Origin: Deltaproteobacteria bacterium
GTDB taxonomy: Bacteria; Myxococcota_A; Polyangia; Polyangiales; JADJMO01
NCBI GenBank assembly: GCA_022843175.1
Contig: JALHOE010000010.1
Coordinates: 1-64,000 of the forward strand
DNA length: 64,000 nucleotides
Reading direction: 5' to 3'
This document shows positions 18,643 through 27,244 of the stretch, piece by piece (within the stretch, counting starts at the first letter, position 1; each line of letters begins with the position of its first letter). A program made the position numbers and the translations under genes. Below the pieces are notes generated by a model. The model worked only from the letters and a program-made list of their open reading frames with translations, made no database searches and had not been told where the DNA came from.

Positions 18643-19383
18643 TCAGATCGGCAGCGCGAGCCGGTCGCGGATGGCCGCGGCGACCCGGCGGACGCCGCGG
18701 ATCTGCGCGCGCGCGACGAGCGCGGCGATCCCCGTGAGCGCGAGGGCGATCACGACCGCCCACCACGCAGCCACCGCGTCGGTCGGCGCGTACGCGAGGG
18801 CGAGCCACAGGGTTGGGGCGACGAGCGCGAGCCCCGCGGGCGCCGTGCGCCGCACGAGGCGGAGCACCTCGACCCGCTCTACCGCGGCGAGGGTTCCGAG
18901 CACCGCGCTCCGATCGGGCCCCGCGCGATAGCGATCGACGTCGCGCGGCAGGTCCCCGATGACGGCGAGGAGGCGCTTGGTCGGTCCGTCCTCGAACATC
19001 GCGGCCGTCGAGGCGGCGGTCTCGCGCGCGAGGATCCGCTCGACGATCAGCTCGGGGGTGAGCGCGACCGAGTGCTGTCGCCGCGTGATGAGGAGATAGA
19101 GCGCGGTCAGCGGGCCGGCGTAGGACGGGACGAGGGCGAAGTGGAGGGGCGGCGCGCTCGTCGCCAGGGCGACGCCGGCGAGCGTGAACGTCACGCCGAT
19201 CAGCGCCCAGGCGAACCACGACACCACGAACCGGAACGGGCTCGAGCGGATGGAGGCGGTCGCGCTGCCGCGCCCGAATGCGGAGATCTCGCCGGTGCGA
19301 AACGAGTTGCCGCACTCGTACAGGCCGTACAGCCCGCCGCTCACGACGAGCGCAGCCATGCCGAGCGCGGCGACCCCGCTCAC
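18643..19383 (-). CDS. Membrane protein coupled to a PilZ gene
   Basis: 246 residues from a GTG start overlapping the PilZ stop (GTGA at 19380-19383). There is one hydrophobic segment at the N-terminus, a pair near residues 45-90 and a pair near residues 180-220, with a ~90-residue cytoplasmic-like region between (ARETAASTAAMFEDGPTKR). The open frame runs much further upstream in antisense-like sequence, but only the GTG at 19383 fits the coupling. No family recognised. Coupling suggests it may be an effector or partner for the PilZ protein. Confidence 0.6.
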   Translation of the reverse strand: MSGVAALGMAALVVSGGLYGLYECGNSFRTGEISAFGRGSATASIRSSPFRFVVSWFAWALIGVTFTLAGVALATSAPPLHFALVPSYAGPLTALYLLITRRQHSVALTPELIVERILARETAASTAAMFEDGPTKRLLAVIGDLPRDVDRYRAGPDRSAVLGTLAAVERVEVLRLVRRTAPAGLALVAPTLWLALAYAPTDAVAAWWAVVIALALTGIAALVARAQIRGVRRVAAAIRDRLALPI

Positions 19384-19787
19384 GTCGTCGCGATGCGCAT
19401 CACCTCGCGCGCGTAGTCGAGGCGCGGCGCGCGCTTCGTCACCACCGGCGCGAGCTCGAGCATCCGCGCCAGCGCGCGGAGCGACTCGTCGTCGAGCGAG
19501 GTGAACGTGATCCCCATCGTCATCCCGAGATCGCCGCGACGGCGCCCCTCCATCCGCCGGGTGACGATGCCGACCGCGTCGACGTACTCGTCCCGCCCGG
19601 TCTTGAACGAGACGATGACCTCGTCGCCGATCTCGGCGTCGTACGTGCACTGAACCAGCATGCCGGTCAGCGACACGTCGAGGGTCCCCCGCCCGATCAC
19701 ACGAAAATCGCGCTCGCGCACCACCTGACAAGCGATGTGGACGCCGAACCGCGCGACGGACCGATCGGCGGAAGAAAGAAGAAGCAT
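19380..19787 (-). CDS. PilZ domain protein (c-di-GMP receptor type)
   Basis: 135 residues. The c-di-GMP binding signature is complete: Arg-x-x-x-Arg (RSVAR, residues 10-14) and Asp-x-Ser-x-x-Gly (DVSLTGM). The domain continues with the typical beta-barrel strands (GDEVIVSFKTG, YVDAVGIVTRR). The C-terminus has a short extension ending in LDYAREVMRIATT, shared with the PilZ proteins at 21719 and 22188. It is coupled with a membrane protein gene downstream. By family, it binds cyclic di-GMP and relays the signal to motility or envelope functions. Confidence 0.88.
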   Translation of the reverse strand: MLLLSSADRSVARFGVHIACQVVRERDFRVIGRGTLDVSLTGMLVQCTYDAEIGDEVIVSFKTGRDEYVDAVGIVTRRMEGRRRGDLGMTMGITFTSLDDESLRALARMLELAPVVTKRAPRLDYAREVMRIATT

Positions 19788-19891
19788 GGCGCGATCGTGC
19801 GGACCGCGAGCACGGGCGGCCAAATCTTTGGTGCGCACGCAACCGGCGGCGGGTGGCGGTCGATGAGGAGCCACCCAGCAGGAGAGACCCC

Positions 19892-20722
19892 ATGTTCGCC
19901 CGACTCGCAGCAGCCCTCGCCTTCCTCACCCTCACCACGACCGCCTCGGCCGCCACTGTCGTCCTCAAGAGCGGAGAAATCCTTGAGGGAGAGGTGGTCG
20001 AAATGGTCAGCGGCGAGCGCGTGGTCGTCCGTCTCCCCGGCGGTGCCCTCCGTCCGATCGCGTGGAGCGATGTGTTCGCCCTCAGGTCGGGCGCGCCAGC
20101 GAGCGCGCCCGTGGCTCAGCCCTTCGCCCCACCGCGCGACGTCGAGTCCGACGGAAAGCCCTCGTCGGCCGCCCTCGAGCTCGGCGCGCGGGTCGGCGCG
20201 AACATCCCCGGGGGAGATCTCCTGCGCGACGTGCCGGCTTCGAATCTGCTCCGCCCCGGTCCGACCCTCCAGCTCCACGCCGGCGTGCGCTTCTCGCCGT
20301 CCTGGACCTTCTTCGGCGGCTACGAGTACGGCTCCTTCGAGCACGGTTCGCGGTGGAGCAGCGCTGCGGATGCTCCGTCCACCCACGCAGTCACCGTCGG
20401 CTTCCGCGGGGTCACCACGCCGCGCGGGTCCGTGGGTTTCCTATTCGAGATTGGCGGCGGGTGGCGATGGCTCAACTTCACCGCGGGCAACAACAAGAGC
20501 GTCGCCGGCGGGCCGATCCTGCTTCGCACCGCGTTCGGCGTCTCGCTCTCCGCCGGCAGGACGCGCTTCGATTTGGCCTACTCCACCTCGGTGGGGATGC
20601 TCACGTCGTTCGATCTGAGCAAGGGCTGCGTGAGCTCGAACGCGGATACGTGCGACACGATCGGCGGCGACGATCGCGCCATCCACACCGTGCACGCCAT
20701 CACGCTCGGTACACGTTTCTAG
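19892..20722 (+). CDS. Outer-membrane beta-barrel-like protein, paralogue A
   Basis: 276 residues with a cleavable signal peptide (ALAFLTLTTTASAA). A short N-terminal part reads VVLKSGEILEGEVVEMVSGE, like an SH3-type strand pair. From residue ~95, alternating hydrophobic beta-strands predict an 8-strand barrel (FGGYEYGSFEHG, VGFRGVTTPRG, FLFEIGGGWRWL), and the protein ends in an aromatic residue (ITLGTRF) as outer-membrane proteins do. It is related to the protein at 20971 (compare VGFILEMGAGYRVL). Role unknown. Confidence 0.75.
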   Translation: MFARLAAALAFLTLTTTASAATVVLKSGEILEGEVVEMVSGERVVVRLPGGALRPIAWSDVFALRSGAPASAPVAQPFAPPRDVESDGKPSSAALELGARVGANIPGGDLLRDVPASNLLRPGPTLQLHAGVRFSPSWTFFGGYEYGSFEHGSRWSSAADAPSTHAVTVGFRGVTTPRGSVGFLFEIGGGWRWLNFTAGNNKSVAGGPILLRTAFGVSLSAGRTRFDLAYSTSVGMLTSFDLSKGCVSSNADTCDTIGGDDRAIHTVHAITLGTRF

Positions 20723-20765
20723 GCCGGCGCGGTCGCCTTTCGGTCAATCGCCGGCGACGAGCACT

Positions 20766-20919
20766 CCGATCCGAATTCCGATCTACTCGCTATACGCGTT
20801 AGATCGGCATCGACAGCCGCCGCGCCGAGGTCCGGGCCGCGCATGCCGACGACGGACCGGCTACGTCGCGGTACGTGCGCATCTAACGCGAATAGCGAGT
20901 AGATCGGAATTCGGATCGG
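20766..20919. repeat. 154-bp element bounded by 39-bp inverted repeats
   Basis: The left arm 20766-20804 and right arm 20881-20919 are reverse complements over 39 bases with one mismatch (TATA versus TATT). The arms are strikingly AT-richer than the surroundings and contain GAATTC and GATCTACTCGC. The 76-base centre has a smaller pairing (GGTCCG with CGGACC). It sits between two paralogous outer-membrane protein genes. It may be a MITE-like insertion, a strong cruciform or a recombinase/regulator site; no flanking duplication was seen. Confidence 0.85.
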
Positions 20920-20970
20920 GCCTTCCCGAGGGGCCGCAACTGGCGGCGGGCTTTGGTCGATGGGGCAGGC

Positions 20971-21669
20971 ATGACCCGCTCCGCAATCCTCGCAGGGCTC
21001 CTCTCGCTGACCCCACGCGCCGTGCTCGCCGCCGATGCGGCCTCGCCGCCGCCCCCGTCCTCCTCGGCGTTCGAGCGTTCGTTCTCGTTCGGGGTGCAGG
21101 CCGGGACGCTCGCCGGCAACGGGGAGCTGCCGGTCGTCACCCGCACGTACTTCACCAACGGCACGCCCGCTGCACGTCGCGAGCACCTCGCGTGGGAGTC
21201 GAGCGGGCAGGCGGTCTCCGGGAACGTCGGCTATCACTTCGCCCCGGCCTGGACCGCGTTCGCCGGCTACGAGTTCGGCCGCATGGACGGAGACCACGCC
21301 GGCTCGGTGACGTTCTTCAGTCACGCGCCGCACGTCGGGGTTCGGCTCACCACCAACCGTCAGCGCGCGGTCGGGTTCATCCTCGAGATGGGCGCCGGGT
21401 ATCGCGTGCTCGCCATGGACCGCGGGCCGGTCGTGCACAAGGCGATGGGCTTCGACCCCTTCCGCGTCGGCGTCGGCGCGACGATCCTCGCGACGCGGTC
21501 TCTGCGCATCAACGTCATGTTCTCCGTCGCGGTGGGGCAGCTGACGACGCTCGACTCGCACGACCTATGCGTGAACCCCGACGCGAATCGCTGCCAGGAC
21601 ATCCCCGGCGGTCAACGACGGCTCCATGCCTTCCGCACGCTCACCGTGGGCGGGACGTTCGATCTCTAG
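20971..21669 (+). CDS. Outer-membrane beta-barrel-like protein, paralogue B
   Basis: 232 residues with a signal peptide (LAGLLSLTPRAVLAA). A Pro/Ser linker follows, then amphipathic strands: FSFGVQAGTLAG, GYHFAPAWTAFAGYEFG, VGFILEMGAGYRVLAM and a final GGTFDL. The strand pattern and the phrases AxSWT/AxAWTxFxGYExG and IHTxHA/LHAFRT are shared with the gene at 19892, so the two arose by duplication. It lacks that protein's SH3-like N-terminal part. The start at 20971 is preferred to an upstream TTG. It likely lies in the outer membrane; function unknown. Confidence 0.75.
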   Translation: MTRSAILAGLLSLTPRAVLAADAASPPPPSSSAFERSFSFGVQAGTLAGNGELPVVTRTYFTNGTPAARREHLAWESSGQAVSGNVGYHFAPAWTAFAGYEFGRMDGDHAGSVTFFSHAPHVGVRLTTNRQRAVGFILEMGAGYRVLAMDRGPVVHKAMGFDPFRVGVGATILATRSLRINVMFSVAVGQLTTLDSHDLCVNPDANRCQDIPGGQRRLHAFRTLTVGGTFDL

Positions 21670-21683
21670 GGCGACCTGCGGGC

Positions 21684-21707
21684 AGGCGCTCGCTTACGCG
21701 CGCGCCT
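21684..21707 (-). repeat. 24-bp dispersed gene-end repeat, copy 2
   Basis: Exact reverse complement of copy 1 (18577-18600). It lies 14 bases after the stop of the barrel protein and 11 bases before the stop of the convergent PilZ gene, so it may terminate both. Confidence 0.8.
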
Positions 21708-21718
21708 AGTTGTGTCGA

Positions 21719-22141
21719 CTAGATCACCGAGATCATCCGCACGATCGCGGCGTAGTCCATGCGGGACTGGCGCTTCGGCTTCGCCTGCGGGAGGCGGCGG
21801 AGGGCGGTGCGCAGCGTGATGAACGAGGCGCGGTCCAGCTCGGTGAAGAGGATGCCGATCGCCGGGCCGTTGTCTCCGCGGCGGCGGCCGCCGATGACGC
21901 GGACGATGATGCCGCAGGCGTCGACGTAGCGTGCCGTCTGCGGCGGGCGGAACGTGATGACGACCTCGTCTCCGACGCTGACGTCCTCGCGGAGGCTCTC
22001 GATCATCATGCCCGTGAGCGAGAGATCGAACAGCTCGAGCCCCACGGTCTTGAAGTCGCGGTCACGCACGACCTCGCAGGGGATGTGGGCCGCATGCCGG
22101 GGAGAGACCCGCTCGCGATCGGCAGGGAGGAAATCGAACAT
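21719..22141 (-). CDS. PilZ domain protein
   Basis: 140 residues. PilZ motifs: the first Arg-rich segment RERVSPRHAAHIPCEVV (spacing slightly shifted from a strict Arg-x-x-x-Arg) and DLSLTGM as the Asp-x-Ser-x-x-Gly box. Strands GDEVVITFRPP and YVDACGIIVRVIGG follow the family pattern. The C-terminal SRMDYAAIVRMISVI matches the tail of the PilZ proteins at 19380 and 22188. It reads in the same direction as the next PilZ gene, 46 bases away, so the two likely form one unit. Confidence 0.85.
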   Translation of the reverse strand: MFDFLPADRERVSPRHAAHIPCEVVRDRDFKTVGLELFDLSLTGMMIESLREDVSVGDEVVITFRPPQTARYVDACGIIVRVIGGRRRGDNGPAIGILFTELDRASFITLRTALRRLPQAKPKRQSRMDYAAIVRMISVI

Positions 22142-22187
22142 GTAGGTAATGGTGCGCAACGGCCTGCCGCGCGGCCAAGTTCGTCTC

Positions 22188-22610
22188 CTACAGCCCGGAG
22201 ATCTTGCGAACCGTCGCGGCGTAATCGACACGGGCGCCGCGCTTCGGGACCGTGGGCGGGCACTTCAGCAACTGCTTGCGGAGGATGGTGCGCAGCTCGT
22301 CGGGGAGGCTCGAGAAGTGCACCGCCATCGACGCTCCGAAGTCCATCGTGCGACGACCGTGGACCACGCGCGACACGGTCCCCTCGGCGTCGATCCAGAC
22401 CTTCGCCCCGGGCGCGCGAAACGCGAGGATCACCGGTTCGCCGGTCAGCGCGTGATCGAGCGCGGCGAAGCGGATCCCGCTGGTGGAGAGGTCGAGCGCC
22501 TTGCGCCCGAGGAGCTTGAACCCGCGCTCACGAACGACCTCGCACTCGAGGCGAACGAAGCGGCGAACGGAGCGGCGTTCGGTGGCGGCGACGAGGAACG
22601 GGACGTCCAT
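22188..22610 (-). CDS. PilZ domain protein
   Basis: 140 residues. RRSVRRFVRLECEVV supplies Arg-x-x-x-Arg, and DLSTSGI is the Asp-x-Ser-x-x-Gly box. Further strands are EPVILAFRAPG and KVWIDAEGTVSRVVHG, and the tail RVDYAATVRKISGL is shared with the neighbours. The open frame extends far upstream over the divergent lipoprotein gene; the ATG at 22610 is chosen because it places the PilZ motif ~14 residues in, as in the paralogues. Predicted c-di-GMP receptor. Confidence 0.87.
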   Translation of the reverse strand: MDVPFLVAATERRSVRRFVRLECEVVRERGFKLLGRKALDLSTSGIRFAALDHALTGEPVILAFRAPGAKVWIDAEGTVSRVVHGRRTMDFGASMAVHFSSLPDELRTILRKQLLKCPPTVPKRGARVDYAATVRKISGL

Positions 22611-22661
22611 CCGCGGAGGGTCGCGGGCGTCGACTCGGCGGGCCAAGTACACTGAGCCGCG

Positions 22662-23828
22662 ATGCGTCGCGCCGCGCTCTGCGTCCTCTTGCTCGCGTGC
22701 AGCGGCTCGGAAGACGGAGCGGCTCCGATCGCAGAGCTCGACAGCAGCGTCGACACCGCGCAATCGCCCGTCGACACGACGACGCCGGACGACACCGCCG
22801 CGACCGACGGCGCAGTCGATACGACCCCCTCCCCGGAGACCGCGACGGACGCCGCGCCCGATGTGAGCCCCGACGCCCCCTGCTCTCCCTGCGGTACGGG
22901 CTGCTGCACCGCGACCGAGACGTGCCTCTTCGGTATGTGCGTCAGCTGCGGTGCGATGCTCGCGTGCGAGGGCGCCTGCGTCGATCACCAGAACAACCCC
23001 GAGCACTGCGGCGCGTGCAGCAAGAAATGCGGCGCGGGCGAGGTGTGCGTCGCCGGCGCGTGCGTCGCCGACTGTCCGAGCGGCCGTACCGAGTGCAGCG
23101 GATGGTGCCGCGATACGAAGCTCGATCCCAACCACTGCGGCGCGTGCATGAGCACGTGCCCGGTGCGGCCCGGGTCCTCGATCGCCTGCGTCGACGGGAA
23201 GTGCGCGCTCTCGTGCTACCCGGGCTACGCCGACTGCAACGGCGTCGAGAGCGACGGCTGCGAGGTGCGGACCACCTCGCACAAGAACTGCGGCGAATGC
23301 GGCAAGGCGTGCGGCGCCACGGAGGTCTGCCTCGCGGGTGGCACCTGTGCCCCGGGCAAATACCTCTTCGCGACGAAGGCCGTCACCTCGGGCTCGCTCG
23401 GCGGCTACTCCGGCGCGGACGCGAAGTGCCAGGCCGCCGCGGTCGCCGCGGGCTTGCCGGGCACCTACCTCGCGTGGATGAACGTCCCGGCGACGCGCTT
23501 CGCCAAGTCGTCGTCGCCGTACGTGCTCGCCAACGGCGCCGTGGTCGCGAGCAACTGGACCGACCTCGTCGACGCAAAGCTCACGCGCGCGCTCAACCTC
23601 GACGAGTACGGAGCGGGACTCACCGGCAGCGCCCAGGTGTGGGCGGACGCCGACGCGAAGGGGCTCGCGTTCTTCACGTCGAAGAACTGCGCCGGCTGGA
23701 ACAGCGGGTTCGCGTCGTCGCGGGGGAGCTTCGGCATCTCGACCGCGACCGACGAGTCGTGGGCCGGCCGGATCAGCCAGGATTCGGAGTGCCTCGCGAT
23801 GCGGCACCTCTACTGCGTGCAGCAGTAG
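22662..23828 (+). CDS. Cys-rich lipoprotein with DUF1554-like C-terminal domain
   Basis: 388 residues. Type II signal peptide with LLLAC (Cys13), then an ~60-residue Asp/Thr/Pro/Ala linker. Residues ~75-225 contain short Cys-rich modules (CGACSKKCGAGEVCVAGACV, then NHCGACMSTCPV) like the Stigma-type repeats of myxobacterial surface proteins. The C-terminal ~165 residues (KCQAAAVAAGLPGTYLAWM, ending CLAMRHLYCV) match the DUF1554/endostatin-like fold also seen in Leptospira lipoproteins. It is probably displayed on the cell surface, in binding or adhesion. Confidence 0.8.
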   Translation: MRRAALCVLLLACSGSEDGAAPIAELDSSVDTAQSPVDTTTPDDTAATDGAVDTTPSPETATDAAPDVSPDAPCSPCGTGCCTATETCLFGMCVSCGAMLACEGACVDHQNNPEHCGACSKKCGAGEVCVAGACVADCPSGRTECSGWCRDTKLDPNHCGACMSTCPVRPGSSIACVDGKCALSCYPGYADCNGVESDGCEVRTTSHKNCGECGKACGATEVCLAGGTCAPGKYLFATKAVTSGSLGGYSGADAKCQAAAVAAGLPGTYLAWMNVPATRFAKSSSPYVLANGAVVASNWTDLVDAKLTRALNLDEYGAGLTGSAQVWADADAKGLAFFTSKNCAGWNSGFASSRGSFGISTATDESWAGRISQDSECLAMRHLYCVQQ

Positions 23829-23831
23829 AGG

Positions 23832-26800
23832 CTAGAGCGCAGGCGGGAACGTCGCGTCGTCGATCAGCGGCACCGTGGGCGCGTTGCCGACGAGCTGGAA
23901 CGGGCTCGTGCCGAAGCCGAGCTGGACGTCGGTCTTCTGGATCTTCGAGGCGCAGCGGAGGACGAAGATCTCGATCGGGATCTCGCCGGCGGCGAGCGTG
24001 GTGGAGGGCTCGTCCGGGGTGCTGTCGGCGGCGGCCTTGCCGTGCACCTCGAGGAAGAGATCGCTCAGCGCGAGGCCGACGCCCGCCTTGGCGCCGAGGA
24101 TCGCCCACACCGCGTCCTTCACGTCGTCGTCGAGCTCGCGCATGCGGAGCGCGCCGCCGGGGTGCTTCACCTTGCCCATGTAGCGAACGATGAAGTTCGC
24201 CTGATCGGTGAGCTCGGTGCCGCCGAGGGTGCGGAAGCCGTCGACGTCGGTGACGGCGAAGTTGTCGCCGGCGGTGGTGTCGATCCACGTGAGGAGCTTC
24301 GCGCCCGCGACGACGTCGCTCGCACGCGGCTTCTCGGTGCTCTTGCCACGCGCGAACTCCCACAGCGCGGCGCGGTCGATCGAGCTGAACGAGCCGGAGC
24401 CGCAGAACGCGTCGTTGATCTTGCCCGTGGCGGAGAAGACGTTGACGAACGCGGTGAGGCCCGTCGTGGGCTTGGGCCACGGGTTCTCGCTGAACGTCTC
24501 GGTCTTGCCCGCCGCGGTGATCTTCAGCTGGCGCGGCGTCGAGGTGGTGAGCTCGAAGGTGAAGGTCTCCATCTTCCCGTTGTCCGGATGGGTGGGCCAG
24601 CCGGACGGGGTGAGGATGGTGCTCCGCACGGTCTTGCCGTCGGCGTCGACGGTGAACGAGCGATAGGTGCGGAGGCGCGCGGGCCCGTACGGGTTGCGGA
24701 TCTCGCCCCACTCGAGGGTGCTCGCGCGGAACCGGAGCTCGATCGCCCGCATCTTGCCGGCGCGCGTCTGCATCGCGCTCCACACGGAGTCGCCGAGCGC
24801 ATCGAGGAACTTCGCCGCAGGGCTCCCGGTCTCGGGGAGCATCACCTCGGGGCGCGTGTCGGGCATCGCGGTGTCGAGCGGCATCGTCGAGTCGATCGGT
24901 TCGCTCCCGTCGATCGGCTCGGTGCCGGTGTCCTCCTCGACGATCGCGGAGTCGGCCTCGGCGTCCGGCGCGCTGGTCGTCGACTCGGGCGAGCTGCAGC
25001 CCACGAGCGTCACGGCGAGCGCCGCGAAGCGACGGCGCGCGAAGAACGCGCCGAGGAGCGCGGCGACGGCCCAGGCCGCGCCGCCGGAGCTCGATGCGTG
25101 GGTGTGGCAACCGCAACCGCCCGCGTCCGCAGTGGGCGCCAGCCTCGCGCCGGGATCGGCATCGGGATCGGACGGCGCTCCGCCGTCGTCACCGGGGGTG
25201 GGTCCCGCGTCGTCGCCGGGGGTGGGTCCCGCGTCCTCCACCGGCATCTCCGGCGGCTCGGGCAGACCGGGGATGGCGAGGAACTTACACTTCGGCTTGG
25301 TGCCGAGCTCCGGCGGGTACGCGCGGGTGAGCGAGCCGAGCTTGCTCGTCATGAGCGCGCTCAGGCCCACGAGCTTGCACGTCTCGGCGGTGGGGGTGGC
25401 GGCGAAGGCGGTGAGCGAGCCGCTATGGCACTCGATCGGCGCGTCGGCGGTGATCTTGGCGGCCGCGTCGCCGATCGAGAACAGCGCCTTCACATCGAGG
25501 CCGAGCGGGAAGATCGCCGGCCGGAGGTAGTCGCACACGCCGGCCTGCATCCACGACGGCGTGTACGACGCGTCGAAGGTGGCGGGCCCGACGTCCCCCG
25601 GGTCGGGGAGCACCAGCGCGTGCTTCGCGATCGCGGCGGCCGCGATGTTGAACGAGTGCGCCCACAAACCGCTGTCGTAGAGGTTGGCGAGGATGGTGCC
25701 CTTGCTCGACGCCGCGGCGTTGATCCGCGTGGTGAACTCGCCCGAGGTGGTGGAGAAGTTCTTCTTGTACTCGTCGATCAGCGTGCCCACCCGGGCCTCG
25801 GCCAGGTCGATCACGTAGCTCTTGATCGAGTCCTTGATCGGCTGCACGACCGGCTGCATCAGCGCGGCGACGATGTCCGGGATCTTCACCGAGACCCCGG
25901 CGGTGCTCATCAGATCCTCGAGGCGCTGCAGCCAGTCGGGGACGAGCGCCCTGCTGATCGCCTCGTAGTCGATGGAGGTGAGGTCGTTGGACCAGTCCTT
26001 CATCGGCGTGAACGCGATCGCGACGTCGGCGCGGGTGAGATCGAGGCCGTCGGAGGTGGGCGAGAGCGGGCCGTTGAGCTTGTTGGAGACGTTCTCGATC
26101 GTCGACACCAGCGCGGGCGAGAAGCCGCGCAGATCGGTGCCGAGCTCGTCGCTGATCTTGTCGAAGGCGCTCGGGAGCGCCATGCCCGAGGCGTCCTTGC
26201 GCGGCTTGAGGATGCTCACGTAGACGAAGTACTTCGCGTAGAGCGAGCCACAGCTCACGCTGCACGCGGTCTTGTCGTCGAGCGTGCCGAGCACGCCGTC
26301 CGCGCCGGCGGTGACCTTGAGGCGCGCGCCGTCGGTCGTCGTCGGGTCCTGCATCGCCTTCACCGCGGCCTCGATGTCGGTGCGGAGCTTCTTGCGACCG
26401 GCCTCGATTTCCTCGATGTAGTACGGCGCCATCATCACCTGCTCGTACGGCGCGAGCCCGGCGCTCGAGACGAGCGTCGTGAGCGAGGCACCCGGCTTGG
26501 CCGCGCGCGCGGCCTCGAACTTGTCGCGGGCGTGCTTGCTCGCGAGCTGCCAGAGGGGGCTCTTGGTGTCGAAATACGCGCGGAGCACGAAGCTCTTGGG
26601 GATCGCGTGGCCGAGCGGGCCAGCGCCGAAGTTCGCCGGTTTGAGCGTGTAGGCCGCCTTCTGCAGCATCGACTCCGCCGTCATGTGCCGCACCACATTG
26701 GACCAGCTCGACATGCGGCCCGACGTGATCGGGTTGAGCGTGAACGTCTCGCCCGTCATGTAGTTGACGTAGTGGTGGGCGATCGCGTCGGTGGAGCCGT

Positions 26801-27173
26801 GGAGGAAGCAGCCCATCGCGTAGGCCTTCTCCTCGGCGGTGACGGCCATGTCGTAGAGCATCTGGCACTGCTGGAACGGCTGCTGCTCGATCGCGTGCGA
26901 CGCGTCGGTCATCCCGGGGAAGATGACGTTGTCGGGGCCGATCGCGCCGGCGCGGAAGGCGAGCGGTTGATCGATGATCGCCTTCGCGTCGACGTCGGCC
27001 AACGTGACCGTGTAGGGGCCGAGCTTGAGCGCGACGGTCTTGCCGCCGCCGGCGACGATCGCCGTGCGCACATCGTTGGCGAGCACGATGTGTACGCGCG
27101 TGGTGAAGGCTTCGGCGGTGGCGGCGTGCGCGAGGACCGCGGCGACGCCGGCGAGGAGGACCCCCTTGTTCAT
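23832..27173 (-). CDS. Fused ORF: zinc-dependent phospholipase C-like MYXO-CTERM protein joined to a lipoprotein
   Basis: One uninterrupted frame of 1113 residues holding what look like two secreted proteins. Part 1 (1-~719): signal peptide; a His/Asp-rich region (H93, H125, D129, H133, H134 in HGSTDAIAHHYVN) like zinc-dependent phospholipase C; a Pro/Asp/Gly linker; then a MYXO-CTERM-type tail: Cys687-Gly-Cys689, a hydrophobic helix and an Arg cluster. Part 2 follows at once: FAALAVTLVGC with lipobox Cys726, an acidic Asp/Thr/Pro linker and a ~320-residue domain I do not recognise. There is no ATG or GTG ahead of the second signal-like helix to start it alone. It could be a fusion by loss of an overlapping stop/start, or an assembly error. 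Confidence 0.75.
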   Translation of the reverse strand: MNKGVLLAGVAAVLAHAATAEAFTTRVHIVLANDVRTAIVAGGGKTVALKLGPYTVTLADVDAKAIIDQPLAFRAGAIGPDNVIFPGMTDASHAIEQQPFQQCQMLYDMAVTAEEKAYAMGCFLHGSTDAIAHHYVNYMTGETFTLNPITSGRMSSWSNVVRHMTAESMLQKAAYTLKPANFGAGPLGHAIPKSFVLRAYFDTKSPLWQLASKHARDKFEAARAAKPGASLTTLVSSAGLAPYEQVMMAPYYIEEIEAGRKKLRTDIEAAVKAMQDPTTTDGARLKVTAGADGVLGTLDDKTACSVSCGSLYAKYFVYVSILKPRKDASGMALPSAFDKISDELGTDLRGFSPALVSTIENVSNKLNGPLSPTSDGLDLTRADVAIAFTPMKDWSNDLTSIDYEAISRALVPDWLQRLEDLMSTAGVSVKIPDIVAALMQPVVQPIKDSIKSYVIDLAEARVGTLIDEYKKNFSTTSGEFTTRINAAASSKGTILANLYDSGLWAHSFNIAAAAIAKHALVLPDPGDVGPATFDASYTPSWMQAGVCDYLRPAIFPLGLDVKALFSIGDAAAKITADAPIECHSGSLTAFAATPTAETCKLVGLSALMTSKLGSLTRAYPPELGTKPKCKFLAIPGLPEPPEMPVEDAGPTPGDDAGPTPGDDGGAPSDPDADPGARLAPTADAGGCGCHTHASSSGGAAWAVAALLGAFFARRRFAALAVTLVGCSSPESTTSAPDAEADSAIVEEDTGTEPIDGSEPIDSTMPLDTAMPDTRPEVMLPETGSPAAKFLDALGDSVWSAMQTRAGKMRAIELRFRASTLEWGEIRNPYGPARLRTYRSFTVDADGKTVRSTILTPSGWPTHPDNGKMETFTFELTTSTPRQLKITAAGKTETFSENPWPKPTTGLTAFVNVFSATGKINDAFCGSGSFSSIDRAALWEFARGKSTEKPRASDVVAGAKLLTWIDTTAGDNFAVTDVDGFRTLGGTELTDQANFIVRYMGKVKHPGGALRMRELDDDVKDAVWAILGAKAGVGLALSDLFLEVHGKAAADSTPDEPSTTLAAGEIPIEIFVLRCASKIQKTDVQLGFGTSPFQLVGNAPTVPLIDDATFPPAL

Positions 27174-27244
27174 GCGGGGAGCTTATCCGTTTTTCGAGTT
27201 GGGGCTCCCTGCCCCGGGTCGATCGCGCGCCTATCCGTGACGAG

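Noticed and set aside
20719-21561. Minus-strand frame across the inverted repeat as a gene
   Set aside because: It crosses the arms and the barrel gene with antisense-type composition and no motif.
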